Source: Tabrizicola fusiformis
GTDB lineage: Bacteria; Pseudomonadota; Alphaproteobacteria; Rhodobacterales; Rhodobacteraceae
Length of the DNA: 64,000 nt
Assembly: GCF_013328815.1 (NCBI RefSeq)
Contig: NZ_JABUHN010000015.1
Coordinates: forward strand, 1 to 64,000
Direction of reading: 5' to 3'
Part shown: positions 1 to 8,324 of the stretch, one piece after another
Layout of the letters: every line of letters starts with the position of its first letter
Position numbering within the stretch: the stretch's first letter is position 1
Position numbers and translations under genes: made by a program
Notes under the pieces: model-generated
Seen by the model: only the letters and a program-made list of their open reading frames with translations
What the model was told of the DNA's origin: nothing
Database searches by the model: none

Positions 1-137
1 ATGGGTCTGCTCATGCACGCCGGCTACCACGCTGGATTCACGAGATGAATCCCTCACGGGATTTGTGCAACAGAGCCCTTTCGATGCTCTGCGCGCATGA
101 TACCGACCGAGGCGAGTGCCAGCTTGCCTCGGTCAAT
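1..137. other. Left edge, no supported gene
   Basis: No convincing coding region is visible. Reading frames here are short and run into the antisense of the small HTH gene that follows. The stretch probably belongs to the integrated element whose integrase lies at 548-1744. Confidence 0.4.
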
Positions 138-371
138 TCATGCGGCGATGCGCGAACGGTTCAGCCAAGCGATCAAATCCGACCGCATATAGCGGACGAT
201 CTTCGATGCGGGCTGGCTGTAGGGCGGCCCCGACCTGCGCTTGCGGTGATCGCGCAGATAGTCCTCGGACACGCCAAGGAATTGCGCGGCCTGCGCCGGG
301 GTCATGATTTCAGGGAAATTCTGCGCTTCGATAGCCGTGCGCAACTCGGCAAGGAGGGCGTCTGGAGTCAT
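138..371 (-). CDS. Small helix-turn-helix protein, AlpA/excisionase-like
   Basis: A 77-residue protein, read from an ATG; an in-frame GTG four codons upstream is an alternative start. The middle (motif MTPAQAAQFLGVSEDYLRDH) is a MerR/HTH_17-type DNA-binding fold, and the C-terminal part resembles the wing and end of AlpA or phage excisionase proteins. Such proteins usually control excision or integrase expression of mobile elements, which fits the tyrosine recombinase just downstream on the same strand. The function is inferred from size, motif and position only. Nothing distinguishes an excisionase from a small element repressor. Confidence 0.7.
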   Translation of the reverse strand: MTPDALLAELRTAIEAQNFPEIMTPAQAAQFLGVSEDYLRDHRKRRSGPPYSQPASKIVRYMRSDLIAWLNRSRIAA

Positions 372-547
372 GGGTGTTCTCACATTGAGGGCACCTGATG
401 ACCGCGCGCTTTCCTCCCATCCTCTCCACTGACCGCCTTCACACGCCCTTGGGCTGCTTCGGGTTCCTCGGCCTGTCAGTTTCGCAGTCGCGTCACGGCC
501 TCACTCGACAGGGGGTTTCCCGCGAGTGGAGGCAAGGTATATCCAAT

Positions 548-1744
548 CTAAGCACGTCTGAGCATGTCTTCAACCGACAAGGCAGGTGCGCTTTTGGAAA
601 CGATCTGGTTCGCGATGGCGTTCGCATCGGCATGTGACCCAAGATCGTGCATATAGCGGCCAGCGGCACCCTGCATGATGGTCACGTCGCCGCGCATCCA
701 GTTGATTACTGGCCCTGAAAGACCTGCTTTTGCCGCCGCCGACGAAAACAGGTGGCGGGTATCGTGGGGCCGCAGCACGCCGCCGTTGTCCACGTCATTG
801 CCGTCAATGTCGATCTGGCGAAGGCCCGTGATGGGCTTGTTGTAGTGCCGCCCCTCGAAGACGATCTGATCATGTGTCCGCGGTGTCAGGCGGAAAACGT
901 CGAGGGCGGCGTCCGACAGGGGGAATGTGCGCCGAAGGCCGTTCTTCATCCGCCCAAGGGTCAGCATCTTTTCGTCGAAGTCGATGTCTTGCCAGCGCAG
1001 GGCGCGAATGTTGCTCATGCGGAACCCTGTGAACAGCAGCGCGAGCCACGCCGCACGCCGCGTCATGTTCGGCACCTTCGATATTGCCTCCATCGCGGGC
1101 CAGCGTTTCGCCTCATCGAACAGCAGTTCCCGCGTCCGCGCCTCATACCCCTTCACGCGATAGGTGGGGTCATGTTCATAACCGTCGTCCCGGTAGGCAA
1201 GCTGGGTGCCGTAGATCGCGCCCAGCGCGCGCAGCAGACAGCTTGCCGTGGTAGGCTTGTTCGCCATCGCCTTGATCTTTTCGTTGACCATCTGCCGCGT
1301 GATGTCCGTGATGGGCATGTCGAGCCAGCGAGGCGTGTGAAGGCGCAGCATGGCGGCATAGCCCGCCGCCGTTTCCGCCGACACATGACGCTGGCGCGGG
1401 TCGAGGGCCTTCGTGACGTGCTGCTCAAGCGCGACCCGAAGGGTGATCTCGGGCGCGTTGCGCGGGGCATCGTTGCGGACGATCACGCCTGCTTCCTCGA
1501 TGCGGGTATTGAACTCGGCCGCCGTTTGCGCCGCCTCGATCACGGTCATCTGCGGCCACGTCCCTAGGGTTTCCGTGAAGTTTTGCCCCTTCCAAAACTT
1601 GCGGAAGCGCCACGTCTTCGACCGCGCGCCGACTTCAAGGTAGAGGTTGGGATAGCGGGTGTCGCGGTAGCGGGTTGCTGCGCCGCCAGTGTGAGCCGCC
1701 TTGTCGAGCGCGCCCTTCGTGAATGTCATTTCCAGCGTTGCCAT
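548..1744 (-). CDS. Tyrosine-type site-specific recombinase (integrase)
   Basis: A 398-residue integrase of the prophage/genomic-island type. The N-terminal region (GGAATRYRDTRYPNLYLEV) resembles the DUF4102-like arm-binding part, a SAM-like core-binding domain follows, and the catalytic domain fills the C-terminal half. Visible catalytic residues are Arg242 (TGFRMSNIRALRW), Lys267 (RMKNG), His327 and Arg330 (PHDTRH), and the nucleophile Tyr364 (AGRYMHD). The position usually occupied by a second His or Trp (LGH motif) reads RGD. The ATG is chosen because TGAGG sits just upstream; an earlier in-frame start at 1783 has no such support. It lies beside a broken tRNA-Arg, marking the element boundary. 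Confidence 0.9.
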   Translation of the reverse strand: MATLEMTFTKGALDKAAHTGGAATRYRDTRYPNLYLEVGARSKTWRFRKFWKGQNFTETLGTWPQMTVIEAAQTAAEFNTRIEEAGVIVRNDAPRNAPEITLRVALEQHVTKALDPRQRHVSAETAAGYAAMLRLHTPRWLDMPITDITRQMVNEKIKAMANKPTTASCLLRALGAIYGTQLAYRDDGYEHDPTYRVKGYEARTRELLFDEAKRWPAMEAISKVPNMTRRAAWLALLFTGFRMSNIRALRWQDIDFDEKMLTLGRMKNGLRRTFPLSDAALDVFRLTPRTHDQIVFEGRHYNKPITGLRQIDIDGNDVDNGGVLRPHDTRHLFSSAAAKAGLSGPVINWMRGDVTIMQGAAGRYMHDLGSHADANAIANQIVSKSAPALSVEDMLRRA

Positions 1745-1754
1745 GATCGGCCTC

Positions 1755-1778
1755 ATGCAATTGTCTATGCAATTGCAT
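1755..1778. promoter_or_regulatory. Palindromic repeat upstream of the integrase
   Basis: ATGCAATTG at 1755-1763 is repeated three bases later within the perfect 12-base palindrome ATGCAATTGCAT at 1767-1778. The pair lies 11 to 34 bases upstream of the integrase ATG. It could be an operator or an integrase arm-binding site; the sequence alone cannot say which. Confidence 0.45.
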
Positions 1779-1869
1779 GTCACCCATCACCCGGTCTGAT
1801 CAACCGAAGATGCTGATTTTATTAGGTAATTCCACCGTCAGCACGGGTCAGCATGGTCGGATTCTGGAA

Positions 1870-1908
1870 TTAGAAGGCGGCTGCTCTATCCAACTGAGCT
1901 ACGGGACC
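1870..1908 (-). tRNA. tRNA-Arg(UCU) fragment, 5' half only
   Basis: On the minus strand this begins GGTCCCGTAGCTCAGTTGG: acceptor 5' strand, D-arm and then anticodon stem and loop CTTCTAA with anticodon TCT. Beyond the loop, the matching anticodon-stem bases GCGGC, the T-arm and the acceptor 3' strand (CGGGACC) are absent, so this copy cannot fold. The break falls at the anticodon loop on the side facing the integrase. This is the usual crossover point for tRNA-targeting integrases. The missing half, or an intact restored copy, may lie at the far end of the element. Confidence 0.75.
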
Positions 1909-1937
1909 GTGCGCCCCTTTTGGGCCATGGCGCGGCG

Positions 1938-2402
1938 TCAATCAAGGCTGCGCGTCATGAAAACCGAGTTGGGGTCTTCGGCATAGCCTTCAAACGGCGG
2001 GCAATAGGCAAAGCCCGCCCGTTCATAGAGCGCGCGGGCGGCGATGAAGGTGGGCTGCACCCCGGTTTCCAGTGACAGGCGGGAAAAGCCAGCCGCCTTC
2101 GCCTCACCCACCAGATGGTCGAGCATTGCCTTCGACAGACCCCGCCCCCGCGCCTCGGTCAGCACATGCATCGACTTCACTTCGGCATGGGTATCGTCGA
2201 TCCGCTTGAAGGCGCCCATTGCCACCGGCGCCCCGGCGTCGCGCATCACGAAGAAGGCGATGCCGGGCGTGGCAAGCTGCGAGGCATCCATCATATGGAT
2301 GCTTTCAGGCGGGGTGTCGGCGTGCATGTCGGCGGTGTGCCGCGCCATCAACAGCGCGAGATCGCCCCCAAGGGGGCTTTCCCGGGTGATCGTCAGGCTC
2401 AT
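1938..2402 (-). CDS. GNAT family N-acetyltransferase
   Basis: A 154-residue single-domain acetyltransferase. The acetyl-CoA pyrophosphate-binding loop is seen in TEARGRGLSKAMLDHL, preceded by the beta strand HAEVKSMHV. The C-terminal motif ARALYERAGFAYCPPFEGY is typical of GNAT enzymes acting on small molecules or amino groups. Its ATG overlaps the TGA of the DUF2125 gene upstream by four bases (ATGA), so the two are translationally coupled. The acceptor substrate cannot be predicted. Confidence 0.88.
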   Translation of the reverse strand: MSLTITRESPLGGDLALLMARHTADMHADTPPESIHMMDASQLATPGIAFFVMRDAGAPVAMGAFKRIDDTHAEVKSMHVLTEARGRGLSKAMLDHLVGEAKAAGFSRLSLETGVQPTFIAARALYERAGFAYCPPFEGYAEDPNSVFMTRSLD

Positions 2403-3841
2403 TGCCCGCCCATCATGTTGGTGCCGTTGACCAGAAGCGCACCCTCGGCGGTCATCTCGACCTCCCAGACCAAGGCGCCGTTGTCGCCCGGTTTGGCCAT
2501 GCCTTCGGCCATGGCGAGCATCGGCCCGGCCTGCATCTTCACCTCTTCCGGCGCGGCGGCCAGCGCGGCGTTGATCTCGGCCATGCCGGTGAGGCTCAGT
2601 TTCGCGGTTCCCGTCGGCATCGGCGTCATCGGACCGGCGGTGATCGTGGCCTCATAGCCCAGGGTATAGACCGGCGCCGTGGCACCGCCGGGGGCCAGCG
2701 TCACATCGACCACGCCTTCGGGCAGCAGGGCGCCCAGAAGCTGACCTTCGACTTCGGGCGGCAATTGCGGGTCCTTGGTCAGGTCCAGCGCCGAAAGCAG
2801 CAGTTGCGCCGGGGCGAGCAGGTTGAACCGCGTCACCTTGAAGTCCAGCGACAGGTCGGACGGCACCAGCGGCACCGCCCATTCGGGCACCACCCCGGCG
2901 GGAAGTTCCAGCCCTTTCAGCACGAAAGCCTCGCGGAAGAGACCCTCTTCGACGATGCCATTCGCTTCGACGGTGATTTCGGCGCTGGCCAGCGCGGCGG
3001 GGCCCATGGGCGTTTCCACGGTGATCGCAGTCGTGGTCGAAGTGGAGACCAGATGCTGGAACAACGGCAACCCGTCGGTCAGGATGGTCTTCAACTCGCC
3101 TTGCTGGGCGGCAATCGCCGCCTCTGACGGGTTGGCCACGAAGAAAGCCAGCAGTTTATACATTGCATCCGGGCGCAGCCCTTCGGCACCGCCGTTGCCG
3201 GTATAGCTTTCGGCGCGCAGGGTGATTTTGCTGGGCGGGGCGCCTTCGCCCATCGGCGGCAGCGAGAAGGTCTCGGCAACCCCCTCAACCGCATAGGTCA
3301 TGGTCGTATCCACGCCACCGTCGGCCCCCTCCTCGGCGGTGCTTTCATAGCTGCCCGAGGCGATCGTGTAGTTCACCGTATTGTCGCCCATGGCCGGGTC
3401 GGTGGTCTTTTGCACCATGGCCAGATCGGTGAAGCTGGTGGACGAGGTCGAGAAGGTCTGCAACCCGGCGTCAAACGTGCCTTCGCCCGTCACATTGGCG
3501 ATATGGAGCGACATCTCCATCTGCCCCGGCACCTTGATCTGCAGGTCAAAGCTCTGATCCTGCGTCATCTCCCAGGTGCCGTCGTCATTGTCGGTCAGCT
3601 TGAACTCAATCGGTGTGATCGAGGCTTCGGCTCCGGCATCGGGCAGCTTGGCCAGAAGCGGTGCGAAATCCAGCTTGACTCCGTAAACCTCCCCCTCGGG
3701 GGCTACGGTCACCACACCCGGCGCGCTGCCGAGATAGGTCTGCAAAAGGGCGGTCAGGTCCGCCGCCCCCTCAGGCGTGGCTTGGGCAAGGGCGGTCGTG
3801 CCCCAAAGGGCGGCGACAAGGCCGAATGCAAAATGGCGCAT
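2399..3841 (-). CDS. DUF2125 domain protein, exported
   Basis: A 480-residue protein starting with a clear Sec signal peptide (MRHFAFGLVAALWGTTALAQ). The remainder is rich in beta-strand-like, Thr/Gly-rich sequence without transmembrane segments, and ends in NMMGGQ. I recognise it as the DUF2125 family, which is found in alphaproteobacteria and has no established function. It is probably periplasmic. An AAGGAG ribosome site lies six bases before the ATG. The following GNAT gene overlaps its stop codon. Function unknown. Confidence 0.82.
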   Translation of the reverse strand: MRHFAFGLVAALWGTTALAQATPEGAADLTALLQTYLGSAPGVVTVAPEGEVYGVKLDFAPLLAKLPDAGAEASITPIEFKLTDNDDGTWEMTQDQSFDLQIKVPGQMEMSLHIANVTGEGTFDAGLQTFSTSSTSFTDLAMVQKTTDPAMGDNTVNYTIASGSYESTAEEGADGGVDTTMTYAVEGVAETFSLPPMGEGAPPSKITLRAESYTGNGGAEGLRPDAMYKLLAFFVANPSEAAIAAQQGELKTILTDGLPLFQHLVSTSTTTAITVETPMGPAALASAEITVEANGIVEEGLFREAFVLKGLELPAGVVPEWAVPLVPSDLSLDFKVTRFNLLAPAQLLLSALDLTKDPQLPPEVEGQLLGALLPEGVVDVTLAPGGATAPVYTLGYEATITAGPMTPMPTGTAKLSLTGMAEINAALAAAPEEVKMQAGPMLAMAEGMAKPGDNGALVWEVEMTAEGALLVNGTNMMGGQ

Positions 3842-3888
3842 GGAAATCTCCTTGGTTCAATGGGTTGCCTGCGCTGGCAGGCGGTCGA

Positions 3889-4200
3889 TCAATGGGTCCA
3901 GGCGCCTTTGCGGTCGGTGGCGAAATTCTCGCCATAGCCCCGCGGGCGGATGTTGTGCTTGCGGCCCTGCGGCTCGACCACGTCGGCGGTGATGCCCTTT
4001 TCGGCGGCATAGGCAAGGGCGGCTTCCTTGCTGTCAAAGCGCAGCCGCACCTGCGATTGCGTATCGCCCGAGCCGGTCCAGCCCATCAGCGGATCGACCA
4101 CACGGGCGCTGTCGGGTTCGTAATCCAGCACCCAGGTTTTGGTCTTGGCGGTGCCGGACTGCATGGCGGTCTTGGCGGGCTGATAGATGCGCGCGCGCAT
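3889..4200 (-). CDS. NADH dehydrogenase accessory subunit, NDUFS4-like (ETC complex I subunit)
   Basis: A 103-residue protein of the 'ETC complex I subunit conserved region' family, the bacterial counterpart of mitochondrial NDUFS4, an accessory subunit of the peripheral arm of NADH:ubiquinone oxidoreductase. Recognisable pieces are [16 protein letters not shown], the [15 protein letters not shown] segment and the C-terminal [13 protein letters not shown]. The ATG at 4200 is preceded by AAGGGAG and gives the family's usual length; an upstream in-frame extension looks non-coding. It is separate from any nuo operon in this window. Such subunits are typical of alphaproteobacteria. Confidence 0.88.
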   Translation of the reverse strand: MRARIYQPAKTAMQSGTAKTKTWVLDYEPDSARVVDPLMGWTGSGDTQSQVRLRFDSKEAALAYAAEKGITADVVEPQGRKHNIRPRGYGENFATDRKGAWTH

Positions 4201-4285
4201 GGGGCAATCTCCCTTTGGGTCTGCCCGGTTATCCCGAATGTGCGGGCAAAGTGCAAGGCTCTCGGCCCCGGCTGCGGCCAAAGGT

Positions 4286-4342
4286 GCTGTCGGCTGGTCA
4301 CGGGGAGTGTGGGTGGGGTGTGTGGTGCAACCAGCCGACAGC
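4286..4342. other. 13-bp inverted repeat with a G-rich 31-base loop
   Basis: GCTGTCGGCTGGT at 4286-4298 pairs perfectly with ACCAGCCGACAGC at 4330-4342. The loop carries runs of 4, 3, 4 and 2 guanines on the plus strand. It is not followed by a T-run, so it is not a simple terminator. It may be a regulatory RNA structure, a protein site or a small RNA end. Confidence 0.5.
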
Positions 4343-4497
4343 TTCAGTGTGCTGCTTGCCCCTCAAATCTGCGGCAGCTCTGGTCGCAATGCAACCAAAA
4401 GATGCAGAGATGCGGGAAGTTTTCGCTAAAATTGAACGGCTTTTCTTCATCCTGTCGCAACCTCGGTTAACACCGGCTTTCCAGCGCCCTTTAATGG

Positions 4498-4512
4498 GAA
4501 CAAAAACGGAAT
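4498..4512. promoter_or_regulatory. Probable LexA (SOS) box of uvrB
   Basis: The sequence GAAC-N7-GAAT lies 26 bases before the uvrB start. The alphaproteobacterial LexA consensus is GAAC-N7-GAAC (equivalently GTTC-N7-GTTC), so one base differs. uvrB is a common SOS regulon member, which supports the assignment. Confidence 0.65.
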
Positions 4513-4538
4513 AGATTGGGGGCGAAAGGGAATCACCC

Positions 4539-6716
4539 ATGCCCCACAACAACACCAATCTGCCCTCGATCCGCCCCGATGTCCTGACCCGGCCCAAGCT
4601 GGAAGGCGGGCGGCGCTTTGCGATGCAGACGCCGTTTCAGGCCGCCGGCGACCAGCCCACCGCGATTGCCGAGCTTTCGTCCGGGGTTCTGGCCGGAGAG
4701 CGCGATCAGGTGCTGCTGGGCGCCACTGGCACCGGCAAGACCTTTACCATGGCGAAGGTGATCGAAGAAACTCAGCGGCCGGCGATCATCCTTGCGCCGA
4801 ACAAGACGCTGGCAGCGCAATTGTATGGGGAATTCAAGGGCTTCTTTCCCGACAACGCCGTTGAGTATTTCGTAAGCTATTACGATTACTACCAACCCGA
4901 AGCCTATGTGGCGCGCACCGACACCTATATCGAGAAGGAATCCCAGATCAACGAACAGATCGACCGGATGCGCCACTCGGCCACCCGGGCGCTCTTGGAG
5001 CGGGACGATGTGATCATCGTCGCCTCGGTCTCTTGCATCTACGGCATCGGCTCGGTCGAGACCTATTCGGCCATGACGCAAGACCTGCTGGTGGGGCAGC
5101 TTTACGACCAGCGGCAGGTGATTGCCGAACTGGTGGCGCAGCAATACCGCCGCAACGATGCCGCCTTTGCCCGCGGCTCTTTCCGGGTGCGCGGCGACAG
5201 TCTGGAAGTCTGGCCGGCCCACCTTGAAGACCGCGCCTGGCGGTTTTCCTTCTTTGGCGAAGAGCTTGAAGCGATTGTGGAATTTGATCCCCTTACCGGG
5301 GCCAAGACCGACAGTTTCAAGCAGATCCGCATCTATGCCAACAGCCACTATGTGACACCCCGCCCGACGCTTCAGCAGGCGATCCGCGGCATCAAGGACG
5401 AGCTGTTTCACCGGCTGAAGCAGCTCACCGGCGAGGGCAAGCTGCTTGAGGCGCAGCGGCTGGAACAGCGCACCAATTTCGATCTGGAAATGCTGGAGGC
5501 GACCGGAAGCTGCGCCGGGATCGAGAATTATTCCCGCTACCTCACTGGCCGCGCCCCCGGTGAGCCGCCGCCGACCCTTTTCGAGTTCATTCCCGATAAT
5601 GCCATTGTTTTTGCTGACGAATCCCACGTCTCGGTGCCGCAGATCGGCGGCATGTATAAAGGCGACTTCCGCCGCAAGATGACACTGGCCGAACACGGTT
5701 TTCGTCTGCCAAGCTGCATGGACAACCGGCCGCTCAAATTTGAGGAATGGGATGCTATGCGGCCGCAGTCGGTCTTCGTCTCGGCCACCCCGGCGGCATG
5801 GGAGCTGGAGCAAACCGGCGGCGTCTTTACCGAACAGGTGATCCGCCCGACCGGCCTGATCGACCCGCCGGTCGAGATCCGGCCCGTCGAAATGCAGGTG
5901 GACGACCTTCTGGACGAAATCCGCAAGGTGGCGGCCAATGGCTTCCGGGTGCTGGTCACGACACTGACCAAGCGGATGGCCGAAGACCTGACCGAATATT
6001 TCCACGAACAGGGCATCCGCATCCGCTATATGCACAGCGACATCGACACGCTGGAACGCATTGAAATCCTGCGGGATTTACGGCTTGGCGCCTTTGATGT
6101 GCTGGTCGGGATCAACCTTTTGCGCGAGGGGCTCGACATTCCCGAATGCGGTCTGGTGGCCATTCTGGATGCCGACAAGGAAGGCTTCCTGCGGTCGGAA
6201 ACCAGCCTTGTGCAAACCATTGGCCGCGCGGCGCGCAATGCCGAGGGCCGGGTGATCATGTATGCCGACCGCATCACCGGCAGCATGGAGCGGGCGCTGG
6301 CCGAAACCAACCGCCGCCGCGCCAAGCAGATCGCCTATAACGAAGCGCATGGCATCACGCCGACCACGGTGAAAAAGAACGTCGAAGATGTGCTGGCCGG
6401 TCTCTGGCAGGGCGACACCGACCAGTCGCGCGTTACCGCCAAGGTGGAAAAAGCGCAGGTGGGGCAGAACCTTGCTGCCCATCTCGACGCGCTGCGGCTG
6501 GCGATGCGCAAGGCGGCCGAGAACCTTGAATTCGAAGAGGCGGCCCGGCTGCGCGATGAGGTCAAGCGGCTGGAAGCGGTGGAACTGACCGTCGCCGACG
6601 ACCCGCTCGCCCGGCAATCGGTGGTCGAGGAGGCGGTGGAAGAGGCCGTCAAATCCCGCGGCCGCAGCACCGCCGGCCGCGCCGGCCAACGCGGCGGCAA
6701 GGCGCGGCGGCGGTAA
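4539..6716 (+). CDS. uvrB: Excinuclease ABC subunit B (UvrB)
   Basis: A 725-residue UvrB, the damage-verifying helicase-like subunit of nucleotide excision repair, which is loaded by UvrA and then recruits UvrC. Walker A is GATGTGKT at 61-68. The beta-hairpin region that wedges DNA is [20 protein letters not shown]. Helicase motifs [13 protein letters not shown] and QTIGRAARN follow. The UvrC-interacting UVR domain is at the C-terminus ([19 protein letters not shown]), ending in a basic tail. Length is slightly above the usual 670-700 because of that tail. An SOS-type box precedes it. The adjacent gene downstream is convergent. Confidence 0.98.
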   Translation: MPHNNTNLPSIRPDVLTRPKLEGGRRFAMQTPFQAAGDQPTAIAELSSGVLAGERDQVLLGATGTGKTFTMAKVIEETQRPAIILAPNKTLAAQLYGEFKGFFPDNAVEYFVSYYDYYQPEAYVARTDTYIEKESQINEQIDRMRHSATRALLERDDVIIVASVSCIYGIGSVETYSAMTQDLLVGQLYDQRQVIAELVAQQYRRNDAAFARGSFRVRGDSLEVWPAHLEDRAWRFSFFGEELEAIVEFDPLTGAKTDSFKQIRIYANSHYVTPRPTLQQAIRGIKDELFHRLKQLTGEGKLLEAQRLEQRTNFDLEMLEATGSCAGIENYSRYLTGRAPGEPPPTLFEFIPDNAIVFADESHVSVPQIGGMYKGDFRRKMTLAEHGFRLPSCMDNRPLKFEEWDAMRPQSVFVSATPAAWELEQTGGVFTEQVIRPTGLIDPPVEIRPVEMQVDDLLDEIRKVAANGFRVLVTTLTKRMAEDLTEYFHEQGIRIRYMHSDIDTLERIEILRDLRLGAFDVLVGINLLREGLDIPECGLVAILDADKEGFLRSETSLVQTIGRAARNAEGRVIMYADRITGSMERALAETNRRRAKQIAYNEAHGITPTTVKKNVEDVLAGLWQGDTDQSRVTAKVEKAQVGQNLAAHLDALRLAMRKAAENLEFEEAARLRDEVKRLEAVELTVADDPLARQSVVEEAVEEAVKSRGRSTAGRAGQRGGKARRR

Positions 6717-6719
6717 GCG

Positions 6720-6750
6720 TCCGGGCGGGCCTCGTCCGGGGCCGCCCGGA
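6720..6750. terminator. Hairpin between convergent uvrB and GlsB-type gene
   Basis: TCCGGGCGG at 6720-6728 pairs with CCGCCCGGA at 6742-6750. There is no T-run, so termination is likely only in the weak GC-hairpin sense; it could serve both genes. Confidence 0.4.
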
Positions 6751-6755
6751 AACGG

Positions 6756-7010
6756 TCAGACGCGTTTGACCACCCGCAGCAGCACCAGCAGGATCACCGC
6801 CCCGATGGTGGCATGGATGATGCTGGCCAGAATGCCGCCGCCAATGGCCAGCCCGACGCGCGGCAGAATGAAGCTTGCGATGAAGGCGCCGACGATGCCG
6901 ACGACAATATTGCCAATCAGACCAAAGCCATAGCCAGAGACCAACCGGCCTGCAAGCCAACCGGCGACGGCGCCGATGATGACGAGAATCAGCAGACTTT
7001 CGATGCCCAT
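6756..7010 (-). CDS. GlsB/YeaQ/YmgE family small membrane protein
   Basis: An 84-residue, glycine-rich membrane protein with three hydrophobic segments. The first is MGIESLLILVIIGAVAGWLA, followed by a GYGFGLIGNIVVGIVGA segment and a C-terminal GAVILLVLLRVVKRV. This matches the transglycosylase-associated/GlsB-YeaQ-YmgE stress-response family, whose biochemical role is not established. The ATG at 7010 is preceded by AAAGGAACGG; an in-frame ATG five codons earlier lacks a site. It is convergent with uvrB. Confidence 0.85.
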   Translation of the reverse strand: MGIESLLILVIIGAVAGWLAGRLVSGYGFGLIGNIVVGIVGAFIASFILPRVGLAIGGGILASIIHATIGAVILLVLLRVVKRV

Positions 7011-7080
7011 GACCGTTCCTTTCATGACCCTGCGGACTGCCCGCATGGCTTTAACATAGGGGCAATTTGTCGCAGGGCAA

Positions 7081-7668
7081 TCATTTGCCGCCTGACCTTG
7101 CGTCATCCCGGGGCCGTCGCCCGCCTTCTTTCAGGTGCAGGCGCCCCTCGCGGAAACTGCCGCGCAGCAGAACCTCATCCGAAACCACCTCGGGATAGGT
7201 CCGTTGCCAGTCGCGGTAGCGGTCATTCGAGACCACCGTCGCACCCATATCGCGGGCCGCCCGCAAGATATAATCGTCTGCCGGAGTGCCTTTGGGCACC
7301 ACAAGAACCTGCGCCTCGGGCAGGCCAAGCTTGCGGGCCAGTTCCTGATCGTCCTGATAACGGTCGCCGATCTTGTAGCCGACATTGGCATCAAAGATGA
7401 CCCCGGGTGTCAGACCGCGCCGGCTCACCTCTGCCACAACCGCCCGCACGGGGTCGAGCGAGGGGGCGCCATCGGCCCAGTGCATCACATTCGAGCCGTC
7501 GATGATAACCCGCTCTTCCGTCTTGCGGCTGTGCGGAGCACGCCGCAGAAGCAGAAACAAACATGCCACCGCACAAGGTGCGGTCAGCAGCAACCAATCG
7601 CTCTGCCCCGGAACGGCAAGCGCCGCGCCGCTGCCCAGCAGCGAGACGGCAAGAATGACCCGCAACAT
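7081..7668 (-). CDS. Membrane-anchored NYN/Zc3h12a-like ribonuclease domain protein
   Basis: A 195-residue protein with two hydrophobic stretches in the first 45 residues, suggesting an inner-membrane anchor. A cytoplasmic PIN-like domain of the RNase_Zc3h12a/NYN type follows. Metal-binding acidic positions are visible in RVIIDGSNVMHW, GVIFDANVGYK, TPADDYIL and TVVSNDRYRDW. The tail is basic (GGRRPRDDARSGGK). Related proteins are ribonucleases; the RNA target is unknown. It lies 12 bases after an antibiotic-biosynthesis-monooxygenase-like gene on the same strand, so the two are probably cotranscribed. Confidence 0.8.
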   Translation of the reverse strand: MLRVILAVSLLGSGAALAVPGQSDWLLLTAPCAVACLFLLLRRAPHSRKTEERVIIDGSNVMHWADGAPSLDPVRAVVAEVSRRGLTPGVIFDANVGYKIGDRYQDDQELARKLGLPEAQVLVVPKGTPADDYILRAARDMGATVVSNDRYRDWQRTYPEVVSDEVLLRGSFREGRLHLKEGGRRPRDDARSGGK

Positions 7669-7680
7669 CGTGAACCCGCG

Positions 7681-7998
7681 TTACACCACCCCGACAACCT
7701 CATACATCACCGGCTCAAACCCTTTGCACAGCGTGTTGATCTCCCTGTTTCGTTCGCGCATTTCGGGGGTGCGCAGCATCGCCTGATAGTCTTCGCGCCG
7801 CTGCCATTGCGAATAGTTGCAGATGCGGGTCATCGCGTCGTTCATATGCAGCCCGGCGCCAAGAAAGCCCGGCTGATGGCGGATCACCTCCTGATAGGCG
7901 GACTGGAGTTTCTCCAGCAGGTCATGGGCGGTGGCGGGGGTCATCTCGAACGTGGTGATGACGGTTTGCCCGGCGAAACTGGCGTCGATCTGCGGCAT
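7681..7998 (-). CDS. Antibiotic biosynthesis monooxygenase (ABM) domain protein
   Basis: A 105-residue protein with the ferredoxin-like ABM fold, recognisable in VITTFEMTPATAHDLLEKL, HQPGFLGAGLHMNDAM and RICNYSQWQRREDYQAML. Small stand-alone ABM proteins include quinol monooxygenases (YgiN type), haem-degrading enzymes and proteins with no tested activity; no residue here decides among them. GGGAGG lies upstream of the ATG. It is probably the first gene of a pair with the NYN ribonuclease-like gene. Confidence 0.78.
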   Translation of the reverse strand: MPQIDASFAGQTVITTFEMTPATAHDLLEKLQSAYQEVIRHQPGFLGAGLHMNDAMTRICNYSQWQRREDYQAMLRTPEMRERNREINTLCKGFEPVMYEVVGVV

Positions 7999-8144
7999 GA
8001 ATGGTCCTCCCTTCCCTCAGTCTGGCACAGATCGGTGGCGAATTCACTTGTCACGCGCAATCTGCCGCAACAGGTTTAAGATTGTGTCAACGGGGCTGGT
8101 GCCGGGGGCGGGCTGCACCTATCTGGGCGCAAAGGGAGGCGCTG

Positions 8145-8324
8145 ATGACCAAGTTTCTGGACCGGGATCACCCGGTATTTGCCAAGATGTGGGTGCGGGT
8201 GGCGACCGCGGGGCTACCGCTGGTGTGGGCGGCGGTGGAGTTCTGGTTCAACAGCCCCGGCTGGGGACTGATGTTCCTTGCAGCGGGGCTTTGGGCGCTG
8301 TGGGAGCTGTTCCTGCGCCGCTAG
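8145..8324 (+). CDS. Small membrane protein, 59 residues
   Basis: The protein begins MTKFLDRDHPVFAKMWVRV and has two closely spaced hydrophobic segments (VATAGLPLVWAAVEFWF and WGLMFLAAGLWALWELF) with a charged end. AAAGGGAGG lies just upstream of the ATG, which supports translation. The gene ends facing the small lipoprotein gene, with a four-base overlap of the two 3' ends. I do not recognise a named family. It is probably a conserved Rhodobacterales hypothetical protein. Confidence 0.7.
   Translation: MTKFLDRDHPVFAKMWVRVATAGLPLVWAAVEFWFNSPGWGLMFLAAGLWALWELFLRR

Larger units (their letters stand above)
4201..4538. other. Intergenic region between the NDUFS4-like gene and uvrB
   Basis: The two genes diverge from this 338-base gap. 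It holds a 13-bp inverted repeat with a G-rich loop (4286-4342) and an SOS-type box (4498-4512). No small gene is convincing. The segment 4420-4515 is relatively AT-rich and is the likely uvrB promoter. Confidence 0.6.
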
